Below are positions 8,344 to 16,743 of a DNA stretch of 64,000 bases, one piece after another. Source of the DNA: JAAUUE01 sp943370025 (GTDB lineage Bacteria > Cyanobacteriota > Cyanobacteriia > Cyanobacteriales > JAAUUE01); NCBI GenBank assembly GCA_943370025.1, contig CALRPI020000016.1, forward strand, positions 1-64,000, in the 5' to 3' direction. Positions within the stretch are counted from its first letter, which is position 1. Each line of letters begins with the position of its first letter. The notes beneath the pieces were generated by a model, which saw only the letters and a list, made by a program, of their open reading frames with translations, searched no databases and was not told where the DNA came from. The translations under genes and the position numbers were made by a program.

Positions 8344-9195
8344 ATGATTCTTTTAACAGGCAGCACCGGATCCGTAGGTTTATCGCTGGCAAAATTACTC
8401 TCCCAGCGTGGAATCCCCTATCGTGCCATGGTTCGCGATGTGGCAAAAGCTTCAGCATTGGGTTTGGCTGGTGCCGAATTGGTGCAAGGAGATTTTCAAG
8501 ACCCGGCATCATTACGTCAAGCACTGGAGGGGATCGATCGAGTTTTTCTGTTAGCACCACCTGTGGAAAATATTGATCGAATTGAAGCCACATTTCTGGA
8601 TATCGCCGCTGCTTGTGGCGTTCTCCATGTAGTCAATCTTTCGGCAGTTGGTGCGGGGATTGATGTCCCCCATCGCTTCGGGCAGTGGCATGGTCAGACT
8701 GAAAAGTACCTGCGGGAATCGCAGATGGATTTCACGATTTTGCGTCCGAATTTCTTTATGCAAAACCTATTAACCATGACCAACATGGTACAACAGGGAA
8801 CGCTGTATGTTCCGGCTGGGGAAGGCAAAGCACCCTTCGTTGATGTCCGGGATATTGCTGCGGTGGCAGCAACCTGTCTGACCGAGGCGGGTCATGAGGG
8901 CAAAATCTATGAAGTAACGGGACCAGTATCGATCGGTTACTCAGATATTTCGGCAACCCTGTCACAGGTGTTAGGGCGCACGATCAATTATGTAGATATT
9001 CCAGTAGAAGCAGCTAAGTCCTCCATGCTAGAGATGGGAATGCCAGCTTGGCTGGTCGATGCTTTGAATGAATTATATATGGGGTTAAAGGAAAATCGTT
9101 TTGGGACGGTGACTGATGTGGTTTCAATGATCGGACATAAAACGCCGATCGATTTGGAGTCGTTTCTTCGTGACCACATTGAAGCCTTCCGTTGA
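8344..9195 (+). CDS. NmrA-like NAD(P)-binding protein (atypical SDR)
   Basis: A 283-residue Rossmann protein of the NmrA/QOR2-like atypical SDR group. The nucleotide-binding LLTGSTGSVGLSLAKLL at the N-terminus has the GxxGxxG pattern. Also seen are FLLAPPVE, LRPNFFMQNLL and ITGPVSIGYSD-like stretches typical of quinone or nitroalkane sensing reductases. The start at 8344 follows AGGAGAAA at a good distance. It is divergent from the LysR gene and probably its target. The redox substrate is unknown. Confidence 0.85.
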   Translation: MILLTGSTGSVGLSLAKLLSQRGIPYRAMVRDVAKASALGLAGAELVQGDFQDPASLRQALEGIDRVFLLAPPVENIDRIEATFLDIAAACGVLHVVNLSAVGAGIDVPHRFGQWHGQTEKYLRESQMDFTILRPNFFMQNLLTMTNMVQQGTLYVPAGEGKAPFVDVRDIAAVAATCLTEAGHEGKIYEVTGPVSIGYSDISATLSQVLGRTINYVDIPVEAAKSSMLEMGMPAWLVDALNELYMGLKENRFGTVTDVVSMIGHKTPIDLESFLRDHIEAFR

Positions 9196-9298
9196 GAGTA
9201 ATGATTGTCTTCGATCGTTACCCAATCTCAAACTGTGGTAATTATTTCTGGCAGCCAAAATCATCCTTAATCCCGGTTAAATAATCTCTAAGCTTGAG

Positions 9299-9346
9299 AA
9301 AAATTCAGTCTAATTCCCCCCAAATGGGATATTAGACTGAATTTTT
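9299..9346. repeat. Perfect 16-bp inverted repeat upstream of the reverse transcriptase
   Basis: AAAAATTCAGTCTAAT and ATTAGACTGAATTTTT pair perfectly, and the loop adds TCCC/GGGA. It could be a bidirectional terminator for the NmrA-like gene (the T-rich right arm fits), or part of a structured non-coding RNA ahead of the reverse transcriptase. Confidence 0.75.
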
Positions 9347-9356
9347 CCATATAATG

Positions 9357-9407
9357 TATGGTACAAGGTACATAGGCTGAAAATTGACATTCAGCCCGTA
9401 TACCATA
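9357..9407. ncRNA. Second structured element upstream of the reverse transcriptase, possible ncRNA
   Basis: An inner hairpin GGCTGAA/TTCAGCC (9375-9381 with 9390-9396) is enclosed by an outer pairing TATGGTA/TACCATA (9357-9363 with 9401-9407). A smaller pairing ATTAGA/TCTAAT follows at 9415-9437. Several defence reverse transcriptases use an adjacent RNA as template, which makes this a candidate; transcription has not been shown. Confidence 0.35.
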
Positions 9408-9479
9408 TAGTCAGATTAGAAAAAATCTCCGTCTAATAGATAGTTATACAGATCGATTATATGAAAGGGAAAAGCATAA

Positions 9480-10961
9480 GTGTCAAACTATAATAATGTA
9501 CAATACCTTTTAGAAGACCAGCCAAGAACGTTGTTCCCTTTAACTATTACTAATATTCTTACTCAAAATCATGCGGACGAACTTCTTAAGTATATTTATG
9601 AGAAGGTGCTCAATCCAGATGAGCCAGAACACTCTTTTTTGCCTCAGCTTCATTGTTACGCAGCAAAAACGGGCTTTCATCTTCGACGAACGGTTAAATT
9701 AGATCCCGTTGCAGAGTTATTTATCTATGATCTAGTTTATAGAAACAGAGGAACTTTTCGCCCCGATTTCCAGGAGGCTAGAAAAAGCTTTGGCTATAGA
9801 TTTGAAAGTGGAAAACCTATTGTTCAAACTAAAAATTATACCACATTTAAAGCATCTATTGCCTATGCAAAGAGGTTATATGAATTCAGTGCAAAGTTTG
9901 ATATCAGTTCATATTTTAACTCTGTTTACCATCACGACCTCATAGATTGGTTTAGTGAAGGGAGAAGAAGTTTAGAAGATACAGAATATTTAGGACAATT
10001 TTTGAGGGAAATCAATGCAGGTCGATCTACTGATTGTTTACCTCAAGGGCTTCACCCATGTAAGGTCATAGGTTCGGAATTCTTGAAATTTATTGACAAC
10101 TCAATAAGTATAAAAAGCCAGCTTATGCTTCGCTTTATGGATGACTATTATCTTTTTGATAATGATGAATCTACAATAAACTCAGACTTCATTATGATTC
10201 AGAGGATGTTAGGAGAAAAGGGACTTTTCTTGAACTCTGCAAAGACTAAAATTGGTCAGATAGATGATATTAATATTGAGAAGCAAGTGGATACTATCAA
10301 GGCAAGCTTATTGCAAACTAGACGACACTTTATTGAGGTTTCTGGTGTTGAAATCGAGTATGGTAAAGATGAAGAATATGAAAATTTAAGTGATGAGAAA
10401 ATAGAATATTTATTAAATATTTTAAAGGATCCAGATATTCATGAGGAAGATGCTGAGCTGGTGTTGATCTTGCTCCGAGATCATGGAAGCGATGTTTTAG
10501 AACAAATGCGAAAATTTTTGGAGCGTTTTCCAAGTCTCAGTAAGAATATCTATAATTTCTGTCGTCATTTAAGCGATAAAACTGAACTATCTAATCTTGT
10601 TAAGAGTTTTTTGAAAGATGCTAAGAACGTCACAGAAAATCAATTGTTCTGGCTTGCCAAAATAGCAGAAGATTACTTTGTGGACTCTCCAAATTATGCG
10701 GATATAATTGATTTGTTGTATAATCATCCTCACTCAACGAGTTTGACACAGGCGAAAATCCTAGAGATTCCAGAACATCGGTTTGGCTTACCTGAACTTA
10801 GAAATGAACATCTTCGTGTTGGAAAATCAGATTGGTTAGCCTGGTCAGCAGCAGTAGGTTGCCGTAAAGAAACTAAAATTCGTAGAAATCATACACTGAC
10901 GTATTTTTCTAAAGCTAGTCCAATGAACAAGTTAATTGCTGATTGTATTTCTGCTCTCTAA
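9480..10961 (+). CDS. Reverse transcriptase of the Abi/UG (defence) type
   Basis: A 493-residue RT-like protein. Polymerase motif A is KFDISSYFNSVY (catalytic Asp141), motif B is CLPQG (186-190), motif C is RFMDDYYLF (Asp221, Asp222) and a motif D-like LNSAKTK lies at 251-257. There is no maturase, endonuclease or retron-style VTG signature. Residues from about 265 are Leu-rich and helical, resembling the helical C-termini of AbiA/AbiK-type and DRT proteins. The start is GTG at 9480 behind AAAGGGA. The gene is visibly more AT-rich than its neighbours, suggesting transfer. A DRT-type antiviral role is inferred; the subclass cannot be fixed by eye. Confidence 0.82.
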   Translation: MSNYNNVQYLLEDQPRTLFPLTITNILTQNHADELLKYIYEKVLNPDEPEHSFLPQLHCYAAKTGFHLRRTVKLDPVAELFIYDLVYRNRGTFRPDFQEARKSFGYRFESGKPIVQTKNYTTFKASIAYAKRLYEFSAKFDISSYFNSVYHHDLIDWFSEGRRSLEDTEYLGQFLREINAGRSTDCLPQGLHPCKVIGSEFLKFIDNSISIKSQLMLRFMDDYYLFDNDESTINSDFIMIQRMLGEKGLFLNSAKTKIGQIDDINIEKQVDTIKASLLQTRRHFIEVSGVEIEYGKDEEYENLSDEKIEYLLNILKDPDIHEEDAELVLILLRDHGSDVLEQMRKFLERFPSLSKNIYNFCRHLSDKTELSNLVKSFLKDAKNVTENQLFWLAKIAEDYFVDSPNYADIIDLLYNHPHSTSLTQAKILEIPEHRFGLPELRNEHLRVGKSDWLAWSAAVGCRKETKIRRNHTLTYFSKASPMNKLIADCISAL

Positions 10962-10986
10962 AAACCTTTATAATAATTTCCTTGGA

Positions 10987-11094
10987 ATGGACTGTGGAAA
11001 GTTACTGGTGCTGATCTCCAAGGTTCTTGCAGCCACTCAAATGAGCCGTTGCCGCAAGTTCTTGATCGAGACATTAGCTCAAAGCTTCTTGTAG
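10987..11094 (+). other. 35-codon open frame, possible gene remnant
   Basis: A short frame begins ATGGACTGTGGAAAG and encodes a mixed Leu/Cys/Arg peptide (MDCGKLLVLISKVLAATQ, then MSRCRKFLIE). It has no clear ribosome site. It could be the broken front end of a transposase or other accessory gene between the reverse transcriptase and brnT, but I cannot identify a family. Confidence 0.2.
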
Positions 11095-11179
11095 GGCATT
11101 CAAAATCAAAATTACTGAACATGGGTGACTGTAACGACGCTTTGTAGCTACAATCGATTATTATAACTGTCGTCTACTC

Positions 11180-11455
11180 ATGGAATACGAATGGGATGAA
11201 GCAAAACGTGTTGCCAATCTTCTTAAACATGGAATCGATTTTACTGACGTTCCACCTGTGTTTGATGGCGATATTGTAACGATCGAAGACGATCGCTACA
11301 ATTATGGAGAGCAGCGTTTTGTGACGTTCGGTTTGTTGCAAGGGCGAGTCATTGCTATTGTCCATGTAGAGCGTCAGGATAGTACCCGGATTATTTCTGC
11401 AAGAAAAGCGACGAAATATGAACAAAGAAACTACTTCGAGCAACTCTCAAACTGA
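11180..11455 (+). CDS. brnT: BrnT-family ribonuclease toxin
   Basis: A 91-residue toxin of the type II BrnT/BrnA system, a RelE-fold mRNA-cleaving enzyme that stops translation when free. The family signature is visible throughout: the start MEYEWDEAKRVANLLKHGID, FTDVPPVF, the DDRYNYGEQRFVTFGLLQGR centre and the C-terminal RIISARKATKYEQRNY. Its 3' end overlaps the antitoxin gene by 38 bp, typical for the pair. It lies 218 bp after the reverse transcriptase, so both belong to one accessory island. Confidence 0.92.
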   Translation: MEYEWDEAKRVANLLKHGIDFTDVPPVFDGDIVTIEDDRYNYGEQRFVTFGLLQGRVIAIVHVERQDSTRIISARKATKYEQRNYFEQLSN

Positions 11456-11696
11456 TTGGCAACGATTAGATGCCATGAGCGATGAAGATATTGATTTTTC
11501 AGACTGCCCAGAGATTACACCAGAGATGTTTGCTAAGGCAGTAGTTCGCAGGGGCTTACCTATAACAAAAGCCAAATCTCAAGTTACACTTCGCATTGAT
11601 AGCGATGTCCTAGAATGGTTTAAGTCTCAAGGACGGGGTTATCAAACACAAATCAATCAATTGCTACGAGCTTATATGGATGCAAGTCAAAAATAG
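11418..11696 (+). CDS. brnA: BrnA-family antitoxin
   Basis: A 92-residue antitoxin. The disordered N-terminus (Asn/Thr/Ser rich) is followed by EDIDFSDCPEITPEMFAKAV, the usual toxin-binding part, and by a ribbon-helix-helix DNA-binding domain (VTLRIDSDVLEWFKSQGRGY, then QTQINQLLRAYM). It should neutralise BrnT and repress the operon with it. It starts inside the toxin gene (38 bp overlap), which couples translation. A hairpin at 11707-11733 follows the stop. Confidence 0.92.
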   Translation: MNKETTSSNSQTDWQRLDAMSDEDIDFSDCPEITPEMFAKAVVRRGLPITKAKSQVTLRIDSDVLEWFKSQGRGYQTQINQLLRAYMDASQK

Positions 11697-11706
11697 GCTT
11701 AATTTG

Positions 11707-11733
11707 GTATTACCCGCCTTCGGCGGGTAATAC
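11707..11733. terminator. Hairpin between brnA and the convergent peptide gene
   Basis: GTATTACCCGCC and GGCGGGTAATAC pair perfectly around TTC. It stands between two convergent genes and could end transcription from either side, though no long T-run follows. Confidence 0.6.
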
Positions 11734-11765
11734 TGGTAATACCCTTGAGGAAAGCGATCGCCATT

Positions 11766-12158
11766 CTAGCCGAAAGGTCGGAAGAAATAATTCACATTGG
11801 GGGGAACATTGGCATTGATGACTTGGACTACCCCGACATTCCATTGAAACTGGTCATTAGAAGAGAGATTGCGCCACCAATTAAAGCCGATCGCATTATT
11901 TGTCGGTGTATTACCCACTGCATCTTCATTTAATAAACGTCCCACCATCCGTTGGGCACGGAAGAAATCAATACTCCCCACCTTGAATTTATTGAGCCAG
12001 CGCTGATACCAGCCAGCTTGTAATATCCCCCCCGTCACCATTTCCATTTCTGCATCATCCAACTCCATCAACCACTCTGGGGAGAGAGATGAAGCCAAGT
12101 TTGCGCGATCGATCTGTGTATTGTTCTGCTCAAGATTAAGATCAACGTTCATAGTCAT
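11766..12158 (-). CDS. Double-glycine leader peptide, bacteriocin-like precursor
   Basis: A precursor-like protein of about 131 residues. The leader region has the sequence LSPEWLMELDDAEMEMVTGG, matching the LS/ELxxxELExVxGG form cut by C39 peptidase-containing ABC exporters. After the GG come about 86 residues rich in Asn, Phe and Trp, with no Cys, so it is neither a lanthipeptide nor a disulphide peptide. Met at 12158 follows GGAG four bases away; Met 12152 is equally plausible. No exporter or modifying enzyme is adjacent. It follows the glycosyltransferase gene on the same strand by about 80 bp. Function (bacteriocin, signal or other secreted peptide) is unproven. Confidence 0.6.
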   Translation of the reverse strand: MTMNVDLNLEQNNTQIDRANLASSLSPEWLMELDDAEMEMVTGGILQAGWYQRWLNKFKVGSIDFFRAQRMVGRLLNEDAVGNTPTNNAIGFNWWRNLSSNDQFQWNVGVVQVINANVPPNVNYFFRPFG

Positions 12159-12238
12159 TCCACTCCATAACAAGAATTTTTGTAAAAACAGTAATTTCTC
12201 ACAGGACTGACACAGATGCTGTGACTAACTGCCTGTTC

Positions 12239-13768
12239 CTATTTCAGATTTATTTTGGGGATAGGATGTTCCTGATTATCAACGAGATGATCAACACTTG
12301 TGTGTACGCGGCAGCCCTCTTTGGGAGATGAACTTAGGCAGAAGGTCATGGGTTCTGCCAGAAATCTATTGTTGTTTGACACTAAAGCGGCAGAATTAAT
12401 ATTGTTCGGGAATAACTGCATTGTTTCTAAGGGTTTGATTTCGTAGCTATTGAGGCGCTGTAAACTCCAGTAGGGAGTGGTGAGAAATAGCATTAGGGCT
12501 ACATAACATCCCCAAAACAGAATGACCATAAATTGCCAATCCCGACGGGCAGTCAGCACTGCACCAGCAGCCATTGTTAAAGCCACTGCACCCATCGCCA
12601 GCAGGAGTGTGCCGCTAAGACGAGAGGAAACAAGATAAGCCATCCCCCCCAAGGCAAGCAGGGTAAAGAGACTAAACCCCCACAACCAAAAGCGGGGATA
12701 GGGTTTAGTCTTGGGCAGGTGCAGGGCATCTCCAAAATAAGCTCCTAAGATTAGGGCAAGTGCCGGATACAGGGGTAGGGGCTGCCAAGTAGTACTGGGG
12801 GTGAAAATGCTCAGGGTGAGGTAGAGAAAAGCCCAGACGAGGGTTAACCTTGCCCAACTCCAATTCCGTTGCCGCCATGTAAAACCTAAGCCAACTGGAA
12901 AGAAATATAACCAAGGCAGTCCGTATTTCCAGAACTCTAGAGGAGAAAACCAAGTTCTATTGTGGGGGAAAGTATCTCCTTTGCCTAAGGTAGCGAAGAA
13001 TTGACCTAGGGCAGATTGCCAGCCCAAATTCTGGAAGTATTGATACCATTGCGCTCCATACCAACCCAACATGGGGGTAAGACCAAGAAAAATGCCACTC
13101 CAGAAATAGCTACAGCTTAGTAATCTGGGGGTATCCCAAGCTAGAAAAGCTAAAGTAATCACAATCCAAGGGACACTACCTAATCCTTGCGCTAGACCGA
13201 GAAGACCCAAACAGAGACCGATGCCTAGACAATAGCGGAGATCCCGGAGCGATCGCACCACACACCACAACAGCGCCACAATCAAAAATAATACCGCTCC
13301 ATCCCCAGTTGCCAACCGCCCATAACTGACCACTGGGAGCATGGTGAGATAAATAAATCCCGCCAAAATAGCTTTTCGTTGGGTCAAAAATATTTCTAAG
13401 CCCAAGCCATAGATCAACGGCACAGAAGCCGCCGCTAGGAGCATTCCCGGCAGGCGAGTCATCCCCACAGTCGCTCCTCTGAGTTGGTATGCTAGGGCAA
13501 TGAGTATTTCTCCGAGGGGGAAGGTTTGCAGAGAGAAGTTCTTTTCTGGTATCCAAGGGATTGACCCCGCAGTTCCTTGCCAAATTTCTTGGGCAACTTC
13601 AGCCATTTTGCCTTCATAGCTTTTTTGCAGGGGCAGATCCCGGAGATGAAAGCTAAATAAAATCACCGCCGCACCAAAGAAGACATAGAACCAAAACCAC
13701 TTATTCCAGTAGGGTGCTGGTTCCCGATTTTTATGTGATCGCCCCCAAGCAGAAATTTGACTATCCAT
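12239..13768 (-). CDS. ArnT/PMT-like glycosyltransferase (GT39 family type)
   Basis: A 509-residue polytopic membrane protein with about 11-12 hydrophobic helices. The N-terminal part has the PMT-like first-loop pattern: LRDLPLQKSYEGKMAEVAQE with an acidic residue after the first helix, then RGATVGMTRLPGMLLAAAS. It probably transfers a sugar from a polyprenyl-phosphate donor to a lipid or protein on the outer face of the plasma membrane. The acceptor is unknown. It is divergent from the antiporter gene. Confidence 0.82.
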   Translation of the reverse strand: MDSQISAWGRSHKNREPAPYWNKWFWFYVFFGAAVILFSFHLRDLPLQKSYEGKMAEVAQEIWQGTAGSIPWIPEKNFSLQTFPLGEILIALAYQLRGATVGMTRLPGMLLAAASVPLIYGLGLEIFLTQRKAILAGFIYLTMLPVVSYGRLATGDGAVLFLIVALLWCVVRSLRDLRYCLGIGLCLGLLGLAQGLGSVPWIVITLAFLAWDTPRLLSCSYFWSGIFLGLTPMLGWYGAQWYQYFQNLGWQSALGQFFATLGKGDTFPHNRTWFSPLEFWKYGLPWLYFFPVGLGFTWRQRNWSWARLTLVWAFLYLTLSIFTPSTTWQPLPLYPALALILGAYFGDALHLPKTKPYPRFWLWGFSLFTLLALGGMAYLVSSRLSGTLLLAMGAVALTMAAGAVLTARRDWQFMVILFWGCYVALMLFLTTPYWSLQRLNSYEIKPLETMQLFPNNINSAALVSNNNRFLAEPMTFCLSSSPKEGCRVHTSVDHLVDNQEHPIPKINLK

Positions 13769-14084
13769 GACTAAAGTTTTGACTGATGATTCTTTGGGTA
13801 TTTTGTAGTGATGCAGAATTTATCCTGTATCATCCAGAAATTAGATAGTGTTACGATGGGAGAATAGTCTTCTTGGAAAGGTTTCCCCCTCAAAAGTTGC
13901 CGAAATCCTCAAGAAATTTTTTTGGCTTAAATTTTTAGCTTAACGCTTAAATATAAATTAACCCATAGGCTAGTCTAGGAATCAAATAGAAATTTTTAGA
14001 ATATATAACTTTTTCTCAAGGTATCGCTTGTCTAGGGCTTTGGTTCCATGAGCAATCATCATCCCTATAGGTGGATACAAACTA
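13769..14084. other. 316-bp divergent intergenic region
   Basis: An AT-rich spacer between the divergent glycosyltransferase and antiporter genes. I see no coding frame, repeat-family copy or clear operator; it must hold both promoters. A TTTTTTTGGCTTAAATTTTTAGCTTAACGCTTAAA stretch around 13917 has short repeats of GCTTAA only. Confidence 0.4.
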
Positions 14085-16124
14085 TTGACGGTAACCATGG
14101 AAACAACCTCCTTAGAACTTACTCTCCAAATAGTCATAGCAGTATTTTCTGGGATCGTTGCTCAGGTTTTTGCCGAATATCTCAAAGTTCCTAGCATTGT
14201 CTTTCTGCTGCTGTTGGGAATTATCCTCGGCTCCGATGGCTTGAATTTGCTACATCCCCAACAACTGGGCTTGGGGCTGGAAGTGTTGGTATCTCTGGCA
14301 GTAGCCATAATTTTGTTTGAAGGGGGGTTGAGTTTAGACCTGCGAAATTTGGGGTTAGTATCGGGCAGTTTACGGAATTTGGTGACCCTAGGGACTCTAA
14401 TTACCTTTGTGGGTGGGGGCATTACTGCCCATTATTTAGCCGAGTTTCCCTGGTCGATCGCCCTCCTCTATGCTTCCTTGGTGGTAGTCACGGGTCCGAC
14501 GGTGGTTAGCCCCTTATTAAAACAGGTGAAGGTCGATCGCCACGTAGCGACTCTGCTAGAAGGAGAAGGAGTTTTGGCGGATCCGGTGGGGGCAATTTTG
14601 GCTTTTGTGGTGCTGAATACGATCGTGGATGGGAATATTTTTAGTGGTAGTCATGGCAATCGGGAAGCGATCTCTTCCCTGAGTAGCTTAATTAGTAGTC
14701 TCATCCTAGGGGGCAGTCTGGGTTGGGGGGGCGGATTGCTGCTGAGGTTATTCCTGAAGCGGGCGTTGTTTCTGTCGCAAGAGTTGAAGAATCTCCTTGT
14801 GCTGGCGGCGGTGTGGGGTTTGTTTATGCTGGCACAGGTGATCAAAAGTGAGTCGGGTTTGATGACGGCGGTGGTGCTGGGGTTAGTGCTGGGGGCGGCG
14901 GATCTACCGGGGGAGCGGCTGCTGCGGCAGTTTAAGGGACAACTGACTATTTTGGGCGTTTCAGTTTTGTTTATTCTCTTAGCGGCAGATTTATCGATCG
15001 CTAGTTTATTTGCTCTCGGCTGGGGCAGTTTAGCCACAGTTTTGGTACTGATGTTTGTGGTCAGACCGATTAGTATTTTTCTGTGTACATGGCAAAGTAA
15101 GTTCAACTGGCGGCAAAAATTATTTCTCTGTTGGGTAGCACCAAGGGGGATTGTCAGCGCTTCGGTGGCTTCTTTGTTTGCGATTATTCTCACGGAGCGG
15201 GGGATTACCGGGGGGGAATCCCTGAAGGCGCTGGTGTTCTTGACGATTATGTTGACGGTGTTTCTCCAAGGCTTAACCGCCAGATGGGTGGCACAGTTAT
15301 TGCAAATCACTCCTCAAAATGAAACAGGAGCGGTGATTATTGGCTGTCATCCCTTGAGTATGCTGATTGCCCGTTTGTTTCAGGAGCGGGGGGAATCGGT
15401 GATTTTGATCGATACGGATCTAGAAGCTTGCCAGAGGGCGATCGCCGAAGATTTGTCGGTAATTCAGAGTAGTGGTTTAGATATCAAAGCCTTAGAAGAA
15501 GCAGGTCTAGATTCCATGGGAACTTTTGTTGCCATGACCAACAATGGAGAAGTCAACCTAGTTTTGGCACAACACGCCATCACAGAGTTCAAACCTCCAC
15601 GGGTACTGGCGGTTCTATCGCACGAATCTACTAGTATTCCAGTTTCCAATCCCGGTGCAGTGGCTCCAGCTTTTGCTCTACAAATGTTGGTAAAAACGTG
15701 GAATCAGTACCTGACAGAAGGACAGATCAAACTAGGCACCACTATTCTCGAACCGGAAAATTTCATCTATCGACAAGCCCATCTGCAAACCCTGATCCAG
15801 TCTGGGGAATTAGTTCCTTTAATTATTGCTAGGGAAGGCAGGGTGCAAATTCAACCGGCGGCGGCGGAATGGCAGCCGGGGGATGAAGTCATCTATCTCC
15901 TCCACGATCCCCGCCCTAGTCTGCTCAAGCTCCTTTCTGGTACTAGTGTTGCTGCACCCTTGGTCTTAGAAAAACTAGCCGAAGTTGAAGAAATTCCCTA
16001 TGCTGCGATTGCTGCGGTTGGTCTACCGGAATCAATTATTGTTGACCCTGCATTATCACCAAACATATCGCCAGAATTACCTCCAGAAACATCCCCAAAG
16101 ACATCTACGGCAACCATAAACTGA
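14085..16124 (+). CDS. CPA1-type cation/proton antiporter with C-terminal TrkA domains
   Basis: A 679-residue antiporter. About 12 membrane helices fill residues 10-405, with the NhaP-like motifs LFEGGLSLDLRNL, VVTGPTVVSPLL and GEGVLADPVGAIL. A cytoplasmic TrkA-N/Rossmann-like domain begins near residue 415 (AVIIGCHPLSMLIARLFQ, VILIDTDLEACQRA) and a TrkA-C-like part follows. It likely exchanges Na+ or K+ for protons and is gated by nucleotide. The start is TTG 14085 or ATG 14097; neither has a strong ribosome site. A Pro/Thr-rich tail closes the protein. Confidence 0.88.
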   Translation: MTVTMETTSLELTLQIVIAVFSGIVAQVFAEYLKVPSIVFLLLLGIILGSDGLNLLHPQQLGLGLEVLVSLAVAIILFEGGLSLDLRNLGLVSGSLRNLVTLGTLITFVGGGITAHYLAEFPWSIALLYASLVVVTGPTVVSPLLKQVKVDRHVATLLEGEGVLADPVGAILAFVVLNTIVDGNIFSGSHGNREAISSLSSLISSLILGGSLGWGGGLLLRLFLKRALFLSQELKNLLVLAAVWGLFMLAQVIKSESGLMTAVVLGLVLGAADLPGERLLRQFKGQLTILGVSVLFILLAADLSIASLFALGWGSLATVLVLMFVVRPISIFLCTWQSKFNWRQKLFLCWVAPRGIVSASVASLFAIILTERGITGGESLKALVFLTIMLTVFLQGLTARWVAQLLQITPQNETGAVIIGCHPLSMLIARLFQERGESVILIDTDLEACQRAIAEDLSVIQSSGLDIKALEEAGLDSMGTFVAMTNNGEVNLVLAQHAITEFKPPRVLAVLSHESTSIPVSNPGAVAPAFALQMLVKTWNQYLTEGQIKLGTTILEPENFIYRQAHLQTLIQSGELVPLIIAREGRVQIQPAAAEWQPGDEVIYLLHDPRPSLLKLLSGTSVAAPLVLEKLAEVEEIPYAAIAAVGLPESIIVDPALSPNISPELPPETSPKTSTATIN

Positions 16125-16175
16125 CAGGTCATCACCAGTTGTATAAACCCGTTTTACTGAGATAAAATTTATTTC

Positions 16176-16412
16176 ATAAGCAAATTAGACAAATTAATCC
16201 AGAAGCTCTTAAGGAATCCGCCAGAATTAAGCTATGACGATGTTTACTATATTCTCACTCAGTTTGGATTTCAAGAAATTTCTAATAAAGGTAGCCATCA
16301 CACCTTTCGTAACGAGCAAAAATCAAAAGTAACTATTCCTAAACAAGGAGGTTAAACCGTTAAAAGGACTTATCTCAAGCAAATTGTGAAACTCCTTGAA
16401 CTAGATAAATAA
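16176..16412 (+). pseudogene. hicA: hicA toxin pseudogene
   Basis: Translated from 16176 the frame reads SKLDKLIQKLLRNPPELSYD, then DDVYYILTQFGFQEISNKGS, HHTFRN, KVTIPKQGG, stop, TVKRTYLKQIVKLLEL. This is the HicA double-stranded-RNA-binding fold with its catalytic His in the GSHH motif. Two lesions are visible: the expected ATG is ATA (16176-16178), and a TAA (16353-16355) replaces the residue after IPKQGG where a Lys codon AAA is expected. The intact hicB starts 4 bp downstream. A functional toxin is unlikely. Confidence 0.85.
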
Positions 16413-16416
16413 AATC

Positions 16417-16656
16417 ATGAAAACCACAAAAACTCTCCAAATCCTAGAAGACTATCTAAATCTAAATTATCCGATCACTTTTTATCCTGAAGCAGAAGGA
16501 GGTTACACCGTCTTGATTCAAGATTTACCCGGTTGTATCTCCACTGGCGAAAGTCTCCAAGAAGCTATGGATAATATTCTAGATGCCAAACAACAATGGC
16601 TAGAGGTTGCTATTCAATATCAAGACCCGATTCCTCTTCCTTCAACTCTGATTTAA
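16417..16656 (+). CDS. hicB: HicB-family antitoxin
   Basis: A 79-residue HicB protein with the partial RNase H-like fold: YPITFYPEAEGGYTVLIQDL, PGCISTGESLQEAMDNILDA and the QQWLEVA helix. It lacks a long C-terminal DNA-binding domain, a common short form. Normally it binds and blocks HicA; here hicA upstream is broken, so it is an orphan or may serve another HicA in trans. Its stop codon TAA forms the left flank of repeat A1. Confidence 0.88.
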   Translation: MKTTKTLQILEDYLNLNYPITFYPEAEGGYTVLIQDLPGCISTGESLQEAMDNILDAKQQWLEVAIQYQDPIPLPSTLI

Positions 16657-16743
16657 GAGGCTATTTATAAAGTCTGATTTTGTGCCCCCGCTGGGGGCGC
16701 AAAATCAGACTTTTTAGCCACTTTATAAATGACCTCTAACTCA
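16654..16743. repeat. Family A palindromic repeat between hicB and LuxR gene
   Basis: GAGGCTATTTATAAAG and CTTTATAAATGACCTC are terminal inverted repeats; the centre is AGTCTGATTTTG/CAAAATCAGACT. TAA flanks both ends and also serves as the hicB stop. It fills the whole gap between two convergent stops and could act as a bidirectional terminator. Confidence 0.85.

Noticed and set aside
8183..8593. 136-codon antisense frame across repeat D and the NmrA-like gene start
   Set aside because: Composed of repeat sequence and antisense of a real gene.
9480..10961. Retron or group II intron
   Set aside because: No maturase or HNH domain, no intron domain V-like end, and no msr-msd-like pair of inverted repeats bounding the RT; the upstream stems do not form the a1/a2 retron layout.
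14651..15310. 219-codon frame antisense to the antiporter
   Set aside because: Shadow of a GC-biased membrane-protein gene; the translation has no recognisable domain and the sense gene is clear.
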